From: Temperatibacter sp965603205
Lineage (GTDB): Bacteria; Pseudomonadota; Alphaproteobacteria; Sphingomonadales; Kordiimonadaceae
Direction of reading: 5' to 3'
Assembly: GCA_965603205.1 (NCBI GenBank)
Contig: CBFDCC010000004.1
Span: 204,394 to 268,393, forward strand
DNA: 64,000 nucleotides
Below the pieces are notes generated by a model. It saw only the letters and a program-made list of their open reading frames with translations. It did no database searches and had not been told where the DNA came from. Both the position numbers and the translations under genes were made by a program. This document shows positions 26,334-35,656 of the stretch, piece by piece. Within the stretch, counting starts at the first letter, position 1. Each line of letters starts with the position of its first letter.

Positions 26334-26714
26334 TTAAGAGTTTTGTGCATTTTTAATGCAACTAAACACCAATGCACTTAGCATCGCGTTCACAGCCACA
26401 AATACAAACGCATGCAGAAGACCGATTGGATTCAGTGCACCTGCAACAAGCATGGATATAAGCAAATAAATGGTTACAGCCAGCGCAAACCAAAGAGCGC
26501 TCATAACAAATCCAGTAACGCCACCCATTATACGGTCCATCCAGCTATCACCCTCTTGCGAGGTACATGCCATCATGAAACCGACGACAACAAAAACTTT
26601 TACCACATTCATGGCAGCAGCTTCCCCGCCCATGGCCATAACAAAAGCGCCTACATAACTCATTACAAATAGTGAGATGCCAACGAGCACCCATCCGATT
26701 ACCTTGTCCATCAT
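26334..26714 (-). CDS. Hypothetical four-helix membrane protein
   Basis: 126 aa, not recognised. Four hydrophobic stretches are visible: VIGWVLVGISLFVMSYVGAFVM, VVKVFVVVGFMMA, VMSALWFALAVTIYLLISMLVAGA and LLHAFVFVAVNAMLSALVF. The loop between helices 2 and 3 is polar (CTSQEGDSWMDRIMGG). GGGGAG lies 7 bp before the ATG at 26714, which I chose over an in-frame start at 26759. It stands alone on the minus strand between two rightward genes. Confidence 0.65.
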   Translation of the reverse strand: MMDKVIGWVLVGISLFVMSYVGAFVMAMGGEAAAMNVVKVFVVVGFMMACTSQEGDSWMDRIMGGVTGFVMSALWFALAVTIYLLISMLVAGALNPIGLLHAFVFVAVNAMLSALVFSCIKNAQNS

Positions 26715-27016
26715 AAGTTTTCTCCCCTTAATTGATGTTTGGTAACAGAACCATAACATATAGTTTCATGCGTGACAAATCTGGTGCTATATATGGGATA
26801 CAGGCCCATTTAAGCCACAAAATATAGTATTTTCATGGTTAATAATTGAATAATATGCATAACGGTAATGTTATCAGCTTGCATTTGAAAAAAATCACCC
26901 TATATGCTATTCTATAAATAAGGCTACGGGCATAAATGGACACAAATAAACCATAGTTGCACCAGAGAATGCATAAAGCATCGAGTAGCTGATAGATAAG
27001 CGAGCGGAGAAATAGT

Positions 27017-27301
27017 ATGGCCAGCATTTCAGTGGCTAAAATTTTGTGCAGAATAACGGGTAGCGCCCTGTGCCTTGTTGGCATATTGGGTATGCTGACA
27101 CCTATTCCCTTTGGACTAATTTTATTCATCATAGGATTAATGTTTTTGATCCCCAGCACACCCTCGGCGGCACGCACCGTTAGATGGGGCCGCAAAAAAG
27201 TGCCGCTATTTGATACCGCGATGCATGCTGCCACACGCCGTGCGCCCACGCCTTATCGCCGTGTACTCCGCGAAACCGAAATTGATATTTTAGATATTTA
27301 A
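27017..27301 (+). CDS. Small membrane protein, PGPGW-like
   Basis: 94 aa. The first half is hydrophobic with two helices around a short turn (GSALCLVGILGMLTPIPFGLILFIIGLMFLI), similar in layout to the putative transmembrane PGPGW family, though the exact PGP motif is replaced by TPIP. The second half is basic and cytoplasmic in type (RRAPTPYRRVLRETE). GGAG lies 7 bp before the ATG and a good terminator follows 8 bp after the stop. Function unknown. Confidence 0.65.
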   Translation: MASISVAKILCRITGSALCLVGILGMLTPIPFGLILFIIGLMFLIPSTPSAARTVRWGRKKVPLFDTAMHAATRRAPTPYRRVLRETEIDILDI

Positions 27302-27309
27302 TAATAAAA

Positions 27310-27332
27310 AGCCCCGAGCGATGCTCAGGGCT
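27310..27332 (+). terminator. Rho-independent terminator
   Basis: AGCCCcGAGC-GAT-GCTCaGGGCT, a 9-bp stem with one mismatch, followed by AATATTTTTA. It ends the small membrane protein gene at 27017-27301. Confidence 0.75.
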
Positions 27333-27434
27333 AATATTTTTATAGGCCTTGGTGAATTATCACATCCCCCGAACACCGTGAGGCAAGTGCTACCACACGC
27401 CCGAACTAATGCGAGGATTTAAGAAATAAAATTC

Positions 27435-27959
27435 TTACTTATAATTCTTGATGCCTGTTTCAATAAGTTCTGCTGCCTTAGCCGCATCATCCCAGCCAGT
27501 AACCTTAACCCACTTACCTTTTTCAAGGTCTTTATAATGTTCAAAGAAGTGACGGATGCGCTCTAGGTAAACTTCAGGCATTTCAGTGTAGCTTTGCACG
27601 GCTGTGTAAAATGGGTTTAATTGATCAACGGGCACCATCAGGATTTTTTCATCCATGCCAGCTTCGTCTTCCATGATCAACACACCGATTGGGCGACAAC
27701 GCACAACAGCACCAGGCATAATAGGTGTATTATTAGCGATAAGAACATCAACTGGATCACCGTCATCAGCAAGTGTGTGCGGAATAAAACCATAGTTACA
27801 AGGATAGCGCATGCTTGTGTGCATGATGCGATCAACAAAAAGCGCGCCAGATTCTTTATCTAGCTCATACTTTACTGGCTCTGTACCCACAGGCACTTCA
27901 ACAATAACATTCACGTCCCAAGGTGCATTGGCACCAACTGGAATTTTACTCATATCCAT
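27435..27959 (-). CDS. ppa: Inorganic pyrophosphatase (family I)
   Basis: Cytoplasmic Mg2+-dependent enzyme hydrolysing PPi to phosphate, driving biosynthetic reactions. 174 aa, the usual bacterial size. Motifs: VIVEVPVGTEPVKYELDKESG (substrate-binding Glu/Lys), MRYPCNYGFIPHTLADDGDPVDVL with the DxxxD metal site, and RHFFEHYKDLEKGKWVKV near the end. It lies 28 bp downstream of ubiA on the same strand. Confidence 0.97.
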   Translation of the reverse strand: MDMSKIPVGANAPWDVNVIVEVPVGTEPVKYELDKESGALFVDRIMHTSMRYPCNYGFIPHTLADDGDPVDVLIANNTPIMPGAVVRCRPIGVLIMEDEAGMDEKILMVPVDQLNPFYTAVQSYTEMPEVYLERIRHFFEHYKDLEKGKWVKVTGWDDAAKAAELIETGIKNYK

Positions 27960-27987
27960 AGCATTTATCCTACTCTATACACTGGGA

Positions 27988-28923
27988 TTAAAATTGATCA
28001 GCCACTATAGCGATCAGGATAATCCAGCCAAAACTGATATTGGAGCGAAATACCTTAAGACAACTACCACCGTCGTTAATATCGAGGCGGATAACCTGTC
28101 GACTCAGGTCCAACGCAGCCACTGCGAGGCCGATGTAATAGAAAATACCCAGCTTTGCAAGCATTCCTGCACAAATCAGGCAAATTATAAATAACCCATA
28201 AAAAATAGTAACGCCAATTTTTGTCTTTTCACCCAGTGCAATCGCCGATGACTTCACACCGATAAGCGCGTCATCCTCAACGTCTTGATGGGCATAAATC
28301 GTGTCATACCCTAATGTCCAAAAGACACCGCCTATATATAAGAGTATCGGTGCTGCAGTTAAGCTATTGGTCATGGCGGCCCAGCCCATTAATGCGCCCC
28401 AGTTAAACGTCAAGCCAAGCCAAGCCTGCGGCCAATAGGTAATGCGCTTCATAAAAGGATAGCCTAACACCAGCAATAATGAGGCAAAGCCAAGTTTAAT
28501 TGCCAGAGGGGACAGTAACAACAAAACAACAAATCCAATACAGCATTGAAAAACAAGAAAGCCCCAAGCCTGTTTTAACGACACTTCTCCTGAGGGGATA
28601 GGCCTACTGCGCGTGCGCTCTACTTGGGCGTCGAAATCCTTGTCAACAATATCATTATAGGTACAGCCTGCCCCGCGCATAACAACAGCGCCAATGGCAA
28701 ATAATATACAAACAAACACCGAAGCAGTCGCAGAAAAATAAGGCCCTTGGGCCTGCGTCGACATTGCCACAGACCACCAGCAAGGCCAGAGCAGTAACCA
28801 AGTGCCAACAGGGCGATCCATACGCGCAAGTTTTAAATATGGACGCATCCACTCTGGAGCCATACGGTAAACCCAGCTCCCTGTAACAGCATCAGCCGTT
28901 TGTATGATCTCTTCTTCTTGCAT
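27988..28923 (-). CDS. ubiA: 4-hydroxybenzoate polyprenyltransferase
   Basis: Membrane prenyltransferase that attaches the polyprenyl tail to 4-hydroxybenzoate in ubiquinone synthesis. 311 aa, eight to nine helices. The first Asp-rich motif CTYNDIVDKDFDAQVERTRSRP and the second DTIYAHQDVEDD are those of UbiA. AAAGAGG precedes the ATG. It is transcribed divergently from rsmE, and the ubiA/rsmE/gshA neighbourhood is common in alphaproteobacteria. The quinone product fits the aerobic oxidase chain encoded in this window. Confidence 0.95.
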   Translation of the reverse strand: MQEEEIIQTADAVTGSWVYRMAPEWMRPYLKLARMDRPVGTWLLLWPCWWSVAMSTQAQGPYFSATASVFVCILFAIGAVVMRGAGCTYNDIVDKDFDAQVERTRSRPIPSGEVSLKQAWGFLVFQCCIGFVVLLLLSPLAIKLGFASLLLVLGYPFMKRITYWPQAWLGLTFNWGALMGWAAMTNSLTAAPILLYIGGVFWTLGYDTIYAHQDVEDDALIGVKSSAIALGEKTKIGVTIFYGLFIICLICAGMLAKLGIFYYIGLAVAALDLSRQVIRLDINDGGSCLKVFRSNISFGWIILIAIVADQF

Positions 28924-29037
28924 GAGCCTCTTTCACCCCATCACAGTCCATAAGTCAAGTATTGATGTTTGCCTTTTGCTACTTGACTTGCGAAGCTGAT
29001 AAAGGGATATCAAGATTAGACAATGGAGAAATAACAC

Positions 29038-29775
29038 ATGGCCTATGAAGCAAAAATCCGATTATATGTTGAGCAAGATCTCTCTGAGGGGGGTCAGATA
29101 ACGCTCGATAAAGATCAAACGCATTACTTGGCAAACGTCATGCGCATCGCTGAAGGCACAGTTATCGCCCTATTTAATGGCTGGGACGGCGAGTGGTTAG
29201 CAACAGTTACCGAGGCCACACGCAAAAAAGTCTGCCTGAACATTCAGCGGCAATCCCGCCCCCAAAAGGATGAACCTGACTTGTGGCTTATATTCGCCCC
29301 TATTAAAAAGGCCCGCATTGATTACATCGCCCAAAAAGCCACAGAACTGGGTGTAGCGAGACTAATGCCCGCCATTACCCACCGCACCATCATGAGCAAG
29401 ATAAAAGTAGAAAAGCTAGCCGCCAACGCCCGTGAAGCCGCCGAGCAGTGCGAGCGATTAAACGTGCCTGAATGTTTTGAGCCACAAAAGCTGAGTAAAA
29501 TCCTTAAAAACTGGCCCTCAAGACGCAAAATCATGTTTTGCGATGAAGACCTGAGCGGCAAGGCTGCTAGTGAGGTACTGCAATCAGCAGGTAGCAAGGG
29601 AGAGCCTTGGGCTATCATCATTGGCCCCGAAGGCGGCTTTGACGACGAAGAACGCGCGATGATACATAATCACCCCAATAGTTATGTCGTATCACTTGGC
29701 CCCCGCATTTTGCGAGCAGAAACCGCAGCAGTAGCAGCCATCACCTTATGGCAATCCTCATTAGGTGATTGGTAA
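29038..29775 (+). CDS. rsmE: 16S rRNA (uracil1498-N3)-methyltransferase
   Basis: SPOUT-class methyltransferase modifying U1498 of 16S rRNA, 245 aa. N-terminal PUA-like RNA-binding domain (LYVEQDLSEGG...HYLANVMRI), then the knotted SAM-binding domain with ALxQK-like YIAQKATELGV, and the signature IIGPEGGFDDEERA and SLGPRILRAETAAVAAI. GGAG precedes the ATG. Divergent from ubiA. The 160 bp after its stop are very AT-rich, with only a weak ACTTAT/ATAAGT hairpin. Confidence 0.96.
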   Translation: MAYEAKIRLYVEQDLSEGGQITLDKDQTHYLANVMRIAEGTVIALFNGWDGEWLATVTEATRKKVCLNIQRQSRPQKDEPDLWLIFAPIKKARIDYIAQKATELGVARLMPAITHRTIMSKIKVEKLAANAREAAEQCERLNVPECFEPQKLSKILKNWPSRRKIMFCDEDLSGKAASEVLQSAGSKGEPWAIIIGPEGGFDDEERAMIHNHPNSYVVSLGPRILRAETAAVAAITLWQSSLGDW

Positions 29776-29935
29776 TTTATAATACTTATCTGGATATAAG
29801 TGATATAATATACCGCTTATATAATAAATAATAGAATATATATCTTTATTAAATAGATTTATTTGAATCTTTAAAAACATTTTCTAATGACTGCGTGTTA
29901 TTATTTCTTATGCATCAAACATAGGGAAAATATTT

Positions 29936-30493
29936 ATGCTCTTTCAAAGTAACAGCCAGACTAAATCAGCAGTAACAGCATTCTGCCCTATAGTCGCACT
30001 TGGTGCTAAAATTTCGACTGCGTTAGATTATTGTGATGAAAGTGAGCAATTAAGCGTTGCCTGCGACTTCTTAACTGAAATGCTAGATGATATTTCCATT
30101 GATGATGTTACCACGCAAGATGTAGAGAGTGGTGAATATAAGCGCGAAATCATTTATAGCGATCCAAAATCCCGTTTCACCGTGTTATTATTATCGTGGG
30201 GGCCAAAAGCTGAAACACCCGTTCACGGCCATCGCACTTGGGGGGCTGTCGGCGTTATAGACGGCACGGTGAATTGCCGGTGTTTTGAAAAACATGCATA
30301 TGGTGATGCATGCTGCGCACTCATAGAGACGGATTACATTACAGCAACATCAGGCATGACAGCGGCGGCAAACCCAGATCCAGAGGGTATTCACGCCCTC
30401 TATAACAATGAAAATAAAACAGCAACGACTGTGCATATTTATGGCATGGATCTAAGCAAGGACCCCTCAGCGATTAATGTGCAATACCAGTAA
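29936..30493 (+). CDS. Cysteine dioxygenase family protein (cupin)
   Basis: 185 aa, mononuclear iron cupin of the cysteine/thiol dioxygenase family, expected to oxidise cysteine or a related thiol such as 3-mercaptopropionate to the sulfinate. Iron ligands are visible as His-x-His in PVHGHRTWGAVGVIDG and the third His in EGIHALYNN. AGGGA precedes the ATG. It stands between rsmE and gshA, so a cysteine-consuming enzyme neighbours the first enzyme of glutathione synthesis; a shared role in thiol balance is inference. Which thiol is the substrate cannot be decided from sequence. Confidence 0.82.
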   Translation: MLFQSNSQTKSAVTAFCPIVALGAKISTALDYCDESEQLSVACDFLTEMLDDISIDDVTTQDVESGEYKREIIYSDPKSRFTVLLLSWGPKAETPVHGHRTWGAVGVIDGTVNCRCFEKHAYGDACCALIETDYITATSGMTAAANPDPEGIHALYNNENKTATTVHIYGMDLSKDPSAINVQYQ

Positions 30494-30502
30494 TAAAAAG
30501 GC

Positions 30503-32947
30503 TTAAGAAGCAGCTTTGAGTCTTTCACTTTTTGCCAGCTCTAAAAAGTCTTTAGTTGGCATTGGTTTATAATAATAAAACCCTTGCCCCACAGTACAGC
30601 CAGCCTTCATCAGTAGATCGGCGTCTTCCTCACGTTCAATACCTTCTGCAACAGTCTTCATGCCCAGCCTATCAGCTAACATCAATACCATTAACACAAT
30701 AGATGCTTGTTCAGGTTGCTGTGCTAAACCATTGATAAAACTACGATCAATTTTCAACTTATTTACAGGCAAATCACGTAGATATTGCAAGGATGAATAG
30801 CCTGTACCAAAATCATCAATAGCCAGATTAACGCCCATCACCCGAATGCGTTCCATTTTTTCAAAGGCTGCCGCGGGATTATCCATCACAGCAGATTCTG
30901 TTAATTCTAGCTCAACCGTACTAGCGTCCACACCATAAGCCACAATTGAGTCCATCACATCCTTCACCAAATCTTCTTGGGAGAATTGTGCCGCAGACAG
31001 GTTAATTGCAGTTGAAATTCTTGGCCCGCCAGCCGCATGCCAGTCGCGATTAACCTTAAGTATTTCTTTCATAACAAATCTACCCAGCTCTATAATCAAC
31101 CCTGACTTCTCTGCAACGGGGATAAAATCTACTGGTGATACAAATTTGCCTTCTTTATTAATCCAGCGAACAAGACCTTCTGCACCAATTATCTTTTTAG
31201 TTTTCATGTCCACTTGTGGCTGCATATAGACTTGAAGCTCATTGTTGCGTAATGCTTCATCCAACTCATGAGTCATCAAGGTATAAGCCCTAACTTCATC
31301 AATGATATCTCTTGAAAAGACACCCGTAAGCGTACGGCGGTTTTCCTTAGCCCGTTTTAACGCACCATTGAGATACATTAAAACATGCTCTTGATTGTCA
31401 ACATGTTCTGGCACGAGCAAAATACCAAACCTGAATTTTGGTCGCATCACAATATCATCAATAACCACAGGCCTCGATACGCGCTCTTTTACCCTTTCAA
31501 CAATTTCACGGTATGATTCTTCCCCATTTAATTCAAAGACGACGGCAAAACGGTCACCCTCAATACGGGCAACAATTTCTGTGTTAAATTCTTTGCCTGA
31601 TAAACGCGTGGCAATCGCCTGCAACATCTTGTCGCCAGATTGATAACCAAAAGTACTATTAATGGCACCAAACTGGGCAATCTCTAGTTCAAGAAATAGC
31701 AGCTGTAGATCACCAGAGCCATCAACTGAATCACGAATATAAAGGTCGAGAGCATTGGCATTTGGCAGACCTGTTAAAATATCATAATAGGCAAGTCTAT
31801 GTAGACGATTTTCATCTATTTTTTGTTTTGATACATCACTCATTGTAATGATACCAACATAGTCATCCACCGTATCAATAGCACCAATTTCTACATGGGC
31901 AGTGAATAAACTACCATCCTTGTGAATAAGCTGACATTCGGCACCCTTTATACTGATTTCTTCACGAATATTATCTTCAAGCTTTTCTATATAACCTGAC
32001 AAAAGCCCATAATGTAATTCAGAAATTAATGTTTTTAACTGCATGCCTACGAGTTGATTATTCTCATAACCTACCATTAGCCCCATCGCGTCATTGGCGT
32101 AGAGAATTTCCCCCCGAGAACTAACGCTTAACGTTGGAGTTTTAACTGCATTTAACATATCTTTATGATATTTTTTAGTTGATATATAAGCCTTGGTTGT
32201 TTCATACACATTTTTAGACACCGCCTGAAGTGTCTCACTTAGATGGCCTATTTCATCAGAACCACCTATGCTAGTCATCTGACTATAATCGCCTAATTTC
32301 CATTGATTAATTACCGCGTGCAAATTAAGTATTCTGTCAGTAACTTGGTGCTTAAATACGGCATTCAACATGAGCATTATAGCAAGCGAAAACAGTCCAA
32401 AAATCACAAATGCACTCAATATAACATCGTGTATTTCATCTATTTCAGCACCATATGGATATTCCAAACTAACAAAACCATCTTTTATATTAGAACCATC
32501 AGATGGGCCATCAGCAGGAAAAGACCTAATAGCACCAACACTACGGCCATCACGTATAATTACAGTCCCTCCCCCATCACTGCTTAAGCTCCTCCTGCCC
32601 AGCATAAATTCTTGTCCCAGAAGAAATGAATATTCTTTGCCTACCCACTCCTGATTGGTTGCTGCGACAATGATATCATTGCCATCTACCAAAACACCGC
32701 GGGTATTAGGGCTCGCTATAAATGAGCTTTTGAAATGTATATACGATTCCGCGACTTCCACTGGCCATGTATCTGACTGAATATGGCCAGCAATATTTTC
32801 AATAGTGGCATTAGTGTTCTTGGCTGCGATCTGCTGAATTTGTAATTCTAATCTAGGAAGCACTATAAGCTGCAACACAAAGGCTACAGTTATAATTAAG
32901 CCTATAAACGCCCCATAAATCATATGTCTAATTGAAATAGTTTGCAT
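30503..32947 (-). CDS. Membrane GGDEF/EAL protein with HAMP and PAS; GGDEF degenerate
   Basis: 814 aa. Helices at ~9-31 and ~174-197 enclose a periplasmic sensor region; then HAMP (~198-250), PAS (~262-380), GGDEF (~385-545) and EAL (~555-805). The GGDEF signature is EGDRF (463-467), so diguanylate cyclase activity is unlikely. The EAL domain keeps most catalytic landmarks: GAEGLVRW (EGL at 590 in place of EAL), NLSAAQ, ELTESAV, DDFGTGYSSL (711-720), KIDRSF and AEGIE. It is therefore probably a cyclic-di-GMP phosphodiesterase controlled by its periplasmic and PAS sensors, with the GGDEF domain perhaps binding GTP. Convergent with the cysteine dioxygenase gene, 9 bp apart. Confidence 0.92.
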   Translation of the reverse strand: MQTISIRHMIYGAFIGLIITVAFVLQLIVLPRLELQIQQIAAKNTNATIENIAGHIQSDTWPVEVAESYIHFKSSFIASPNTRGVLVDGNDIIVAATNQEWVGKEYSFLLGQEFMLGRRSLSSDGGGTVIIRDGRSVGAIRSFPADGPSDGSNIKDGFVSLEYPYGAEIDEIHDVILSAFVIFGLFSLAIMLMLNAVFKHQVTDRILNLHAVINQWKLGDYSQMTSIGGSDEIGHLSETLQAVSKNVYETTKAYISTKKYHKDMLNAVKTPTLSVSSRGEILYANDAMGLMVGYENNQLVGMQLKTLISELHYGLLSGYIEKLEDNIREEISIKGAECQLIHKDGSLFTAHVEIGAIDTVDDYVGIITMSDVSKQKIDENRLHRLAYYDILTGLPNANALDLYIRDSVDGSGDLQLLFLELEIAQFGAINSTFGYQSGDKMLQAIATRLSGKEFNTEIVARIEGDRFAVVFELNGEESYREIVERVKERVSRPVVIDDIVMRPKFRFGILLVPEHVDNQEHVLMYLNGALKRAKENRRTLTGVFSRDIIDEVRAYTLMTHELDEALRNNELQVYMQPQVDMKTKKIIGAEGLVRWINKEGKFVSPVDFIPVAEKSGLIIELGRFVMKEILKVNRDWHAAGGPRISTAINLSAAQFSQEDLVKDVMDSIVAYGVDASTVELELTESAVMDNPAAAFEKMERIRVMGVNLAIDDFGTGYSSLQYLRDLPVNKLKIDRSFINGLAQQPEQASIVLMVLMLADRLGMKTVAEGIEREEDADLLMKAGCTVGQGFYYYKPMPTKDFLELAKSERLKAAS

Positions 32948-33186
32948 AAGCTAATTCAACACCCTCTATACTTTTTCTGTTAGCTATTATTACATAGTAT
33001 CTTTGCACTTGAATACCTAACAGAGTCTTAATGTTTTTGTATAATATGGATAATCTTCAAAAAAATATAGAGTTTTTCAAATTAAAGACTGTAATCATTC
33101 TCACAATTTTGTCATAGACTCTATACAAAATGAATAGCAGTCCCTATTTAGACAAGATGAATTGATAAATCAGCTGAGGATACAAC

Positions 33187-34548
33187 ATGTCAAAGACTTC
33201 GTTAATCGAAAACAAAAATCAACTGCTTGAATATCTAACAAGCGGTATGTCTACCGACAAATCGACATGGCGTATTGGCGCTGAGCATGAAAAATTTGTA
33301 TTCCACCGGGCTGATGGCAAACCACTTGCCTATGAGGGCACTGATGGCCGCCCCGGCATTAAAGATGTTCTAATAGCCTTTGAACAACATGGTTGGGATC
33401 CAGTCAACGAAAATGGCAATGTCATCGCAGAAGCCAAAGGTGGCGCCTCTATTACTTTAGAACCAGGTGGGCAATTTGAACTATCTGGTGCAACACTAGA
33501 GACTATTCATCAGACATGTGATGAAACCTCGCGGCACTTACGCCAAGCTAAGGCGATAGGTGAGGATTTAGACATTGGCTTCCTAGGCCTAGGGTTTCAT
33601 CCAACAGAAAAGCGTGAAGATATTCCTGTCATGCCCAAAGAGCGCTATAATATTATGCGCAATTATATGCCTAAAGTAGGCACAATGGGCCTAGATATGA
33701 TGCTGCGCACCTGTACAGTTCAGGTCAATTTAGATTTTGCAGATGAAGCAGACATGGTCGAGAAATTTCGCATTGGCCTCGCGCTACAACCTATTGCCAC
33801 TGCGCTATTTGCCAACTCCCCCTTTACGGAAGGCAAGCCCAACGGGTTTAAAAGCAAACGCAGCCATGTATGGACCGACACAGATGGTGATCGCTGTGGT
33901 ATGTTACCTTTTGTATTTGAAGACGGTATGGGGTTTGAGCGTTATCTAGATCATATGTTAGATGTACCTATGTATTTTGTGCAACGAGGCGGCAAGTATA
34001 TTGACGCGGCTGGTTTGTCGTTCCGTGATTTTATGAATGGCACTTTAGAAGTGCTACCAGGTGAATTACCAACACTCGCTGATTTTGAAGACCATATGAC
34101 GACTCTTTTTCCAGAAGTGCGCCTAAAAACCTATATGGAAATGCGCGGCGCGGACGGTGCTTCATGGAGCGGATTGTGTGCCCTACCTGCTATTTGGACA
34201 GGTCTATTATATGATAGCGATGCCCAACAAGCAGCTGCTGATCTGATAAAAGCTTGGGACTTTGAGACCCTGCAAAAAATGCGCGATGATGCCCCAGCTG
34301 GAGGCCTGCAAGCAATGGCTGCGGGTCGAACATTCCAAGATATAGCAAAAGAAGTATTAACCATTGCTGACGTGGGCCTGAAAAATCGCAATTGCCTGTC
34401 ATCAAGTGGCGAAACGGAACAGGGATTTTTAAATGGCCTACGCGAGACCGTTGAGAGTGGTAAGACACCCGCAGATCGTTTACTGGATGCCTATAATGGA
34501 CCTTGGAAGGGTGATATTACCCGTATCTTTGATGAATTTAGCTATTAA
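33187..34548 (+). CDS. gshA: Glutamate-cysteine ligase (plant/alphaproteobacterial type)
   Basis: First and rate-limiting enzyme of glutathione synthesis: ATP-dependent ligation of glutamate and cysteine. 453 aa, matching the GshA type shared by alphaproteobacteria and plants. Landmarks: WRIGAEHEKFVFHR at ~27, SITLEPGGQFELSGA, GFHPTEKREDIPVMPKERY, MMLRTCTVQVNLDF and the LEMRGADGASWSGLCALPA-like segment YMEMRGADGASWSG. GAGGA lies before the ATG. Its last 4 bp overlap the end of the convergent DUF2007 gene. Works with gor (6433-7770) in the glutathione cycle. Confidence 0.96.
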   Translation: MSKTSLIENKNQLLEYLTSGMSTDKSTWRIGAEHEKFVFHRADGKPLAYEGTDGRPGIKDVLIAFEQHGWDPVNENGNVIAEAKGGASITLEPGGQFELSGATLETIHQTCDETSRHLRQAKAIGEDLDIGFLGLGFHPTEKREDIPVMPKERYNIMRNYMPKVGTMGLDMMLRTCTVQVNLDFADEADMVEKFRIGLALQPIATALFANSPFTEGKPNGFKSKRSHVWTDTDGDRCGMLPFVFEDGMGFERYLDHMLDVPMYFVQRGGKYIDAAGLSFRDFMNGTLEVLPGELPTLADFEDHMTTLFPEVRLKTYMEMRGADGASWSGLCALPAIWTGLLYDSDAQQAAADLIKAWDFETLQKMRDDAPAGGLQAMAAGRTFQDIAKEVLTIADVGLKNRNCLSSSGETEQGFLNGLRETVESGKTPADRLLDAYNGPWKGDITRIFDEFSY

Positions 34549-35060
34549 AGCCATTTGATCCAATCAAAGAATTTAATCAAGCCGTAAACACCCCCCCCTA
34601 GCACGCCACCCCAAAGCAGTGCTAGGGGGAAATGGCCTGTAAGGCGTTGTGCATCAACGCGGAAAAAACTACTGCATTGAAGACATTTACGCCATGGGCT
34701 GCCTGGGATGGCCTTGCTTTTGCCAAATCCCATAAAAACAGGCACCTCGCCGATAAATTTAAACACATGTGTTGAGCCACAATAGGGGCAATCATCAATT
34801 TCTTCGTCCTCATAGCGCATAGCCTGACTTGGAAAAACAGATACATTAGCCATAACCGCTTCAGCCTCTTGACGATCAGCCGAGCGGATAATGATATCGG
34901 CCGCGACCGCGTAATGCATAGCAGCCATATTCTCGTTAGCAAGAAAAACAGAAATACCATTACCTTCAAGCACAGACCGCACTACCAAAGCTTCGCCAGT
35001 ATCTAAACCTTTGCGAAAGAGAAGTAATTTATCAGGTGGTGGGGGGCAGCAGCTACTCAT
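34545..35060 (-). CDS. DUF2007 domain protein with zinc ribbon and C-terminal helix
   Basis: 171 aa. Residues ~10-75 resemble DUF2007 (putative signal-transducing protein; LLFRKGLDTGEALVVRSVLEGNGISVFLANE). A zinc ribbon follows (CPYCGS ... CLQCSSFF), and a C-terminal transmembrane helix (LALLWGGVLGGGVYGLIKFF). The N-terminus is odd: MSSCCPPPP. The helix is encoded through a run of eight G (plus strand C8 at 34591-34598); a one-base slip would change the last ~16 residues. It overlaps gshA by 4 bp at the 3' ends. Function unknown. Confidence 0.72.
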   Translation of the reverse strand: MSSCCPPPPDKLLLFRKGLDTGEALVVRSVLEGNGISVFLANENMAAMHYAVAADIIIRSADRQEAEAVMANVSVFPSQAMRYEDEEIDDCPYCGSTHVFKFIGEVPVFMGFGKSKAIPGSPWRKCLQCSSFFRVDAQRLTGHFPLALLWGGVLGGGVYGLIKFFDWIKWL

Positions 35061-35083
35061 AAAACATAAAATTCCGTTATTGA

Positions 35084-35527
35084 TTACAACATAAGCATCA
35101 TGGCTTTGATTGCCAAGGCAAACAATAGGAACGTGCTAAGAGAATAGATATAAAATCTATGCATAACCCTATTATACGTACATTGAATAAAACTATGCAC
35201 CACTCGCATGGCAACAAAGCCCCAAGCAAAAACTAAACTAAGCTGATCGCTGCTACCCGTCATAATAAAGAGAGCACATAGAACATAAAATAATATTGGC
35301 ATCTCAAATAGATTAACCAAATTATAGGCTGAGTTATTAATATCATCAGGCAGGATGTTGCGTTTAGAGGGATTGTCCAACTTTTGCGGATTTATCTTGT
35401 TGCCCATCATATATGATAAACGCCTATAAAACATATAGAACCAAACGATCATCGTTAGGCAAATCATAGCAAGTATTGGCGCTATAAAACCATTACCAAC
35501 CGTTAAACTTGATAAAATCTTATCCAT
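35084..35527 (-). CDS. MAPEG family membrane protein
   Basis: 147-aa four-helix membrane protein of the MAPEG (eicosanoid/glutathione metabolism) family. Seen: FIAPILAMICLTMIVWFYMFYRRL at the N-terminus, then NLVNLFEMPILFYVLCALFI with the conserved N..E.P glutathione-site pattern, and AWGFVAMRVVHSFIQCTYN with the conserved Arg. Bacterial MAPEG proteins may have glutathione transferase or peroxidase activity. AAGGA precedes the ATG. It lies 23 bp upstream of the DUF2007 gene on the same strand and may be co-transcribed with it. Confidence 0.85.
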   Translation of the reverse strand: MDKILSSLTVGNGFIAPILAMICLTMIVWFYMFYRRLSYMMGNKINPQKLDNPSKRNILPDDINNSAYNLVNLFEMPILFYVLCALFIMTGSSDQLSLVFAWGFVAMRVVHSFIQCTYNRVMHRFYIYSLSTFLLFALAIKAMMLML

Positions 35528-35656
35528 TTCAACATTCCTTTTTTTTGAAGCGGTAGCAAGTCATGACAAAAACACCGCGTGATGTACAGTCACTTTTTAC
35601 ATATACAACTTCATCTGCCATACTAAAGGTTAAATCAAACAAAGGTCAAAGGCATT

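Noticed and set aside
26839..27249. Leftward 136-codon open frame
   Set aside because: It covers the rightward small membrane protein gene (27017-27301), which has a good ribosome site, a natural hydrophobic profile and its own terminator; the leftward frame has no Shine-Dalgarno or recognisable domain.
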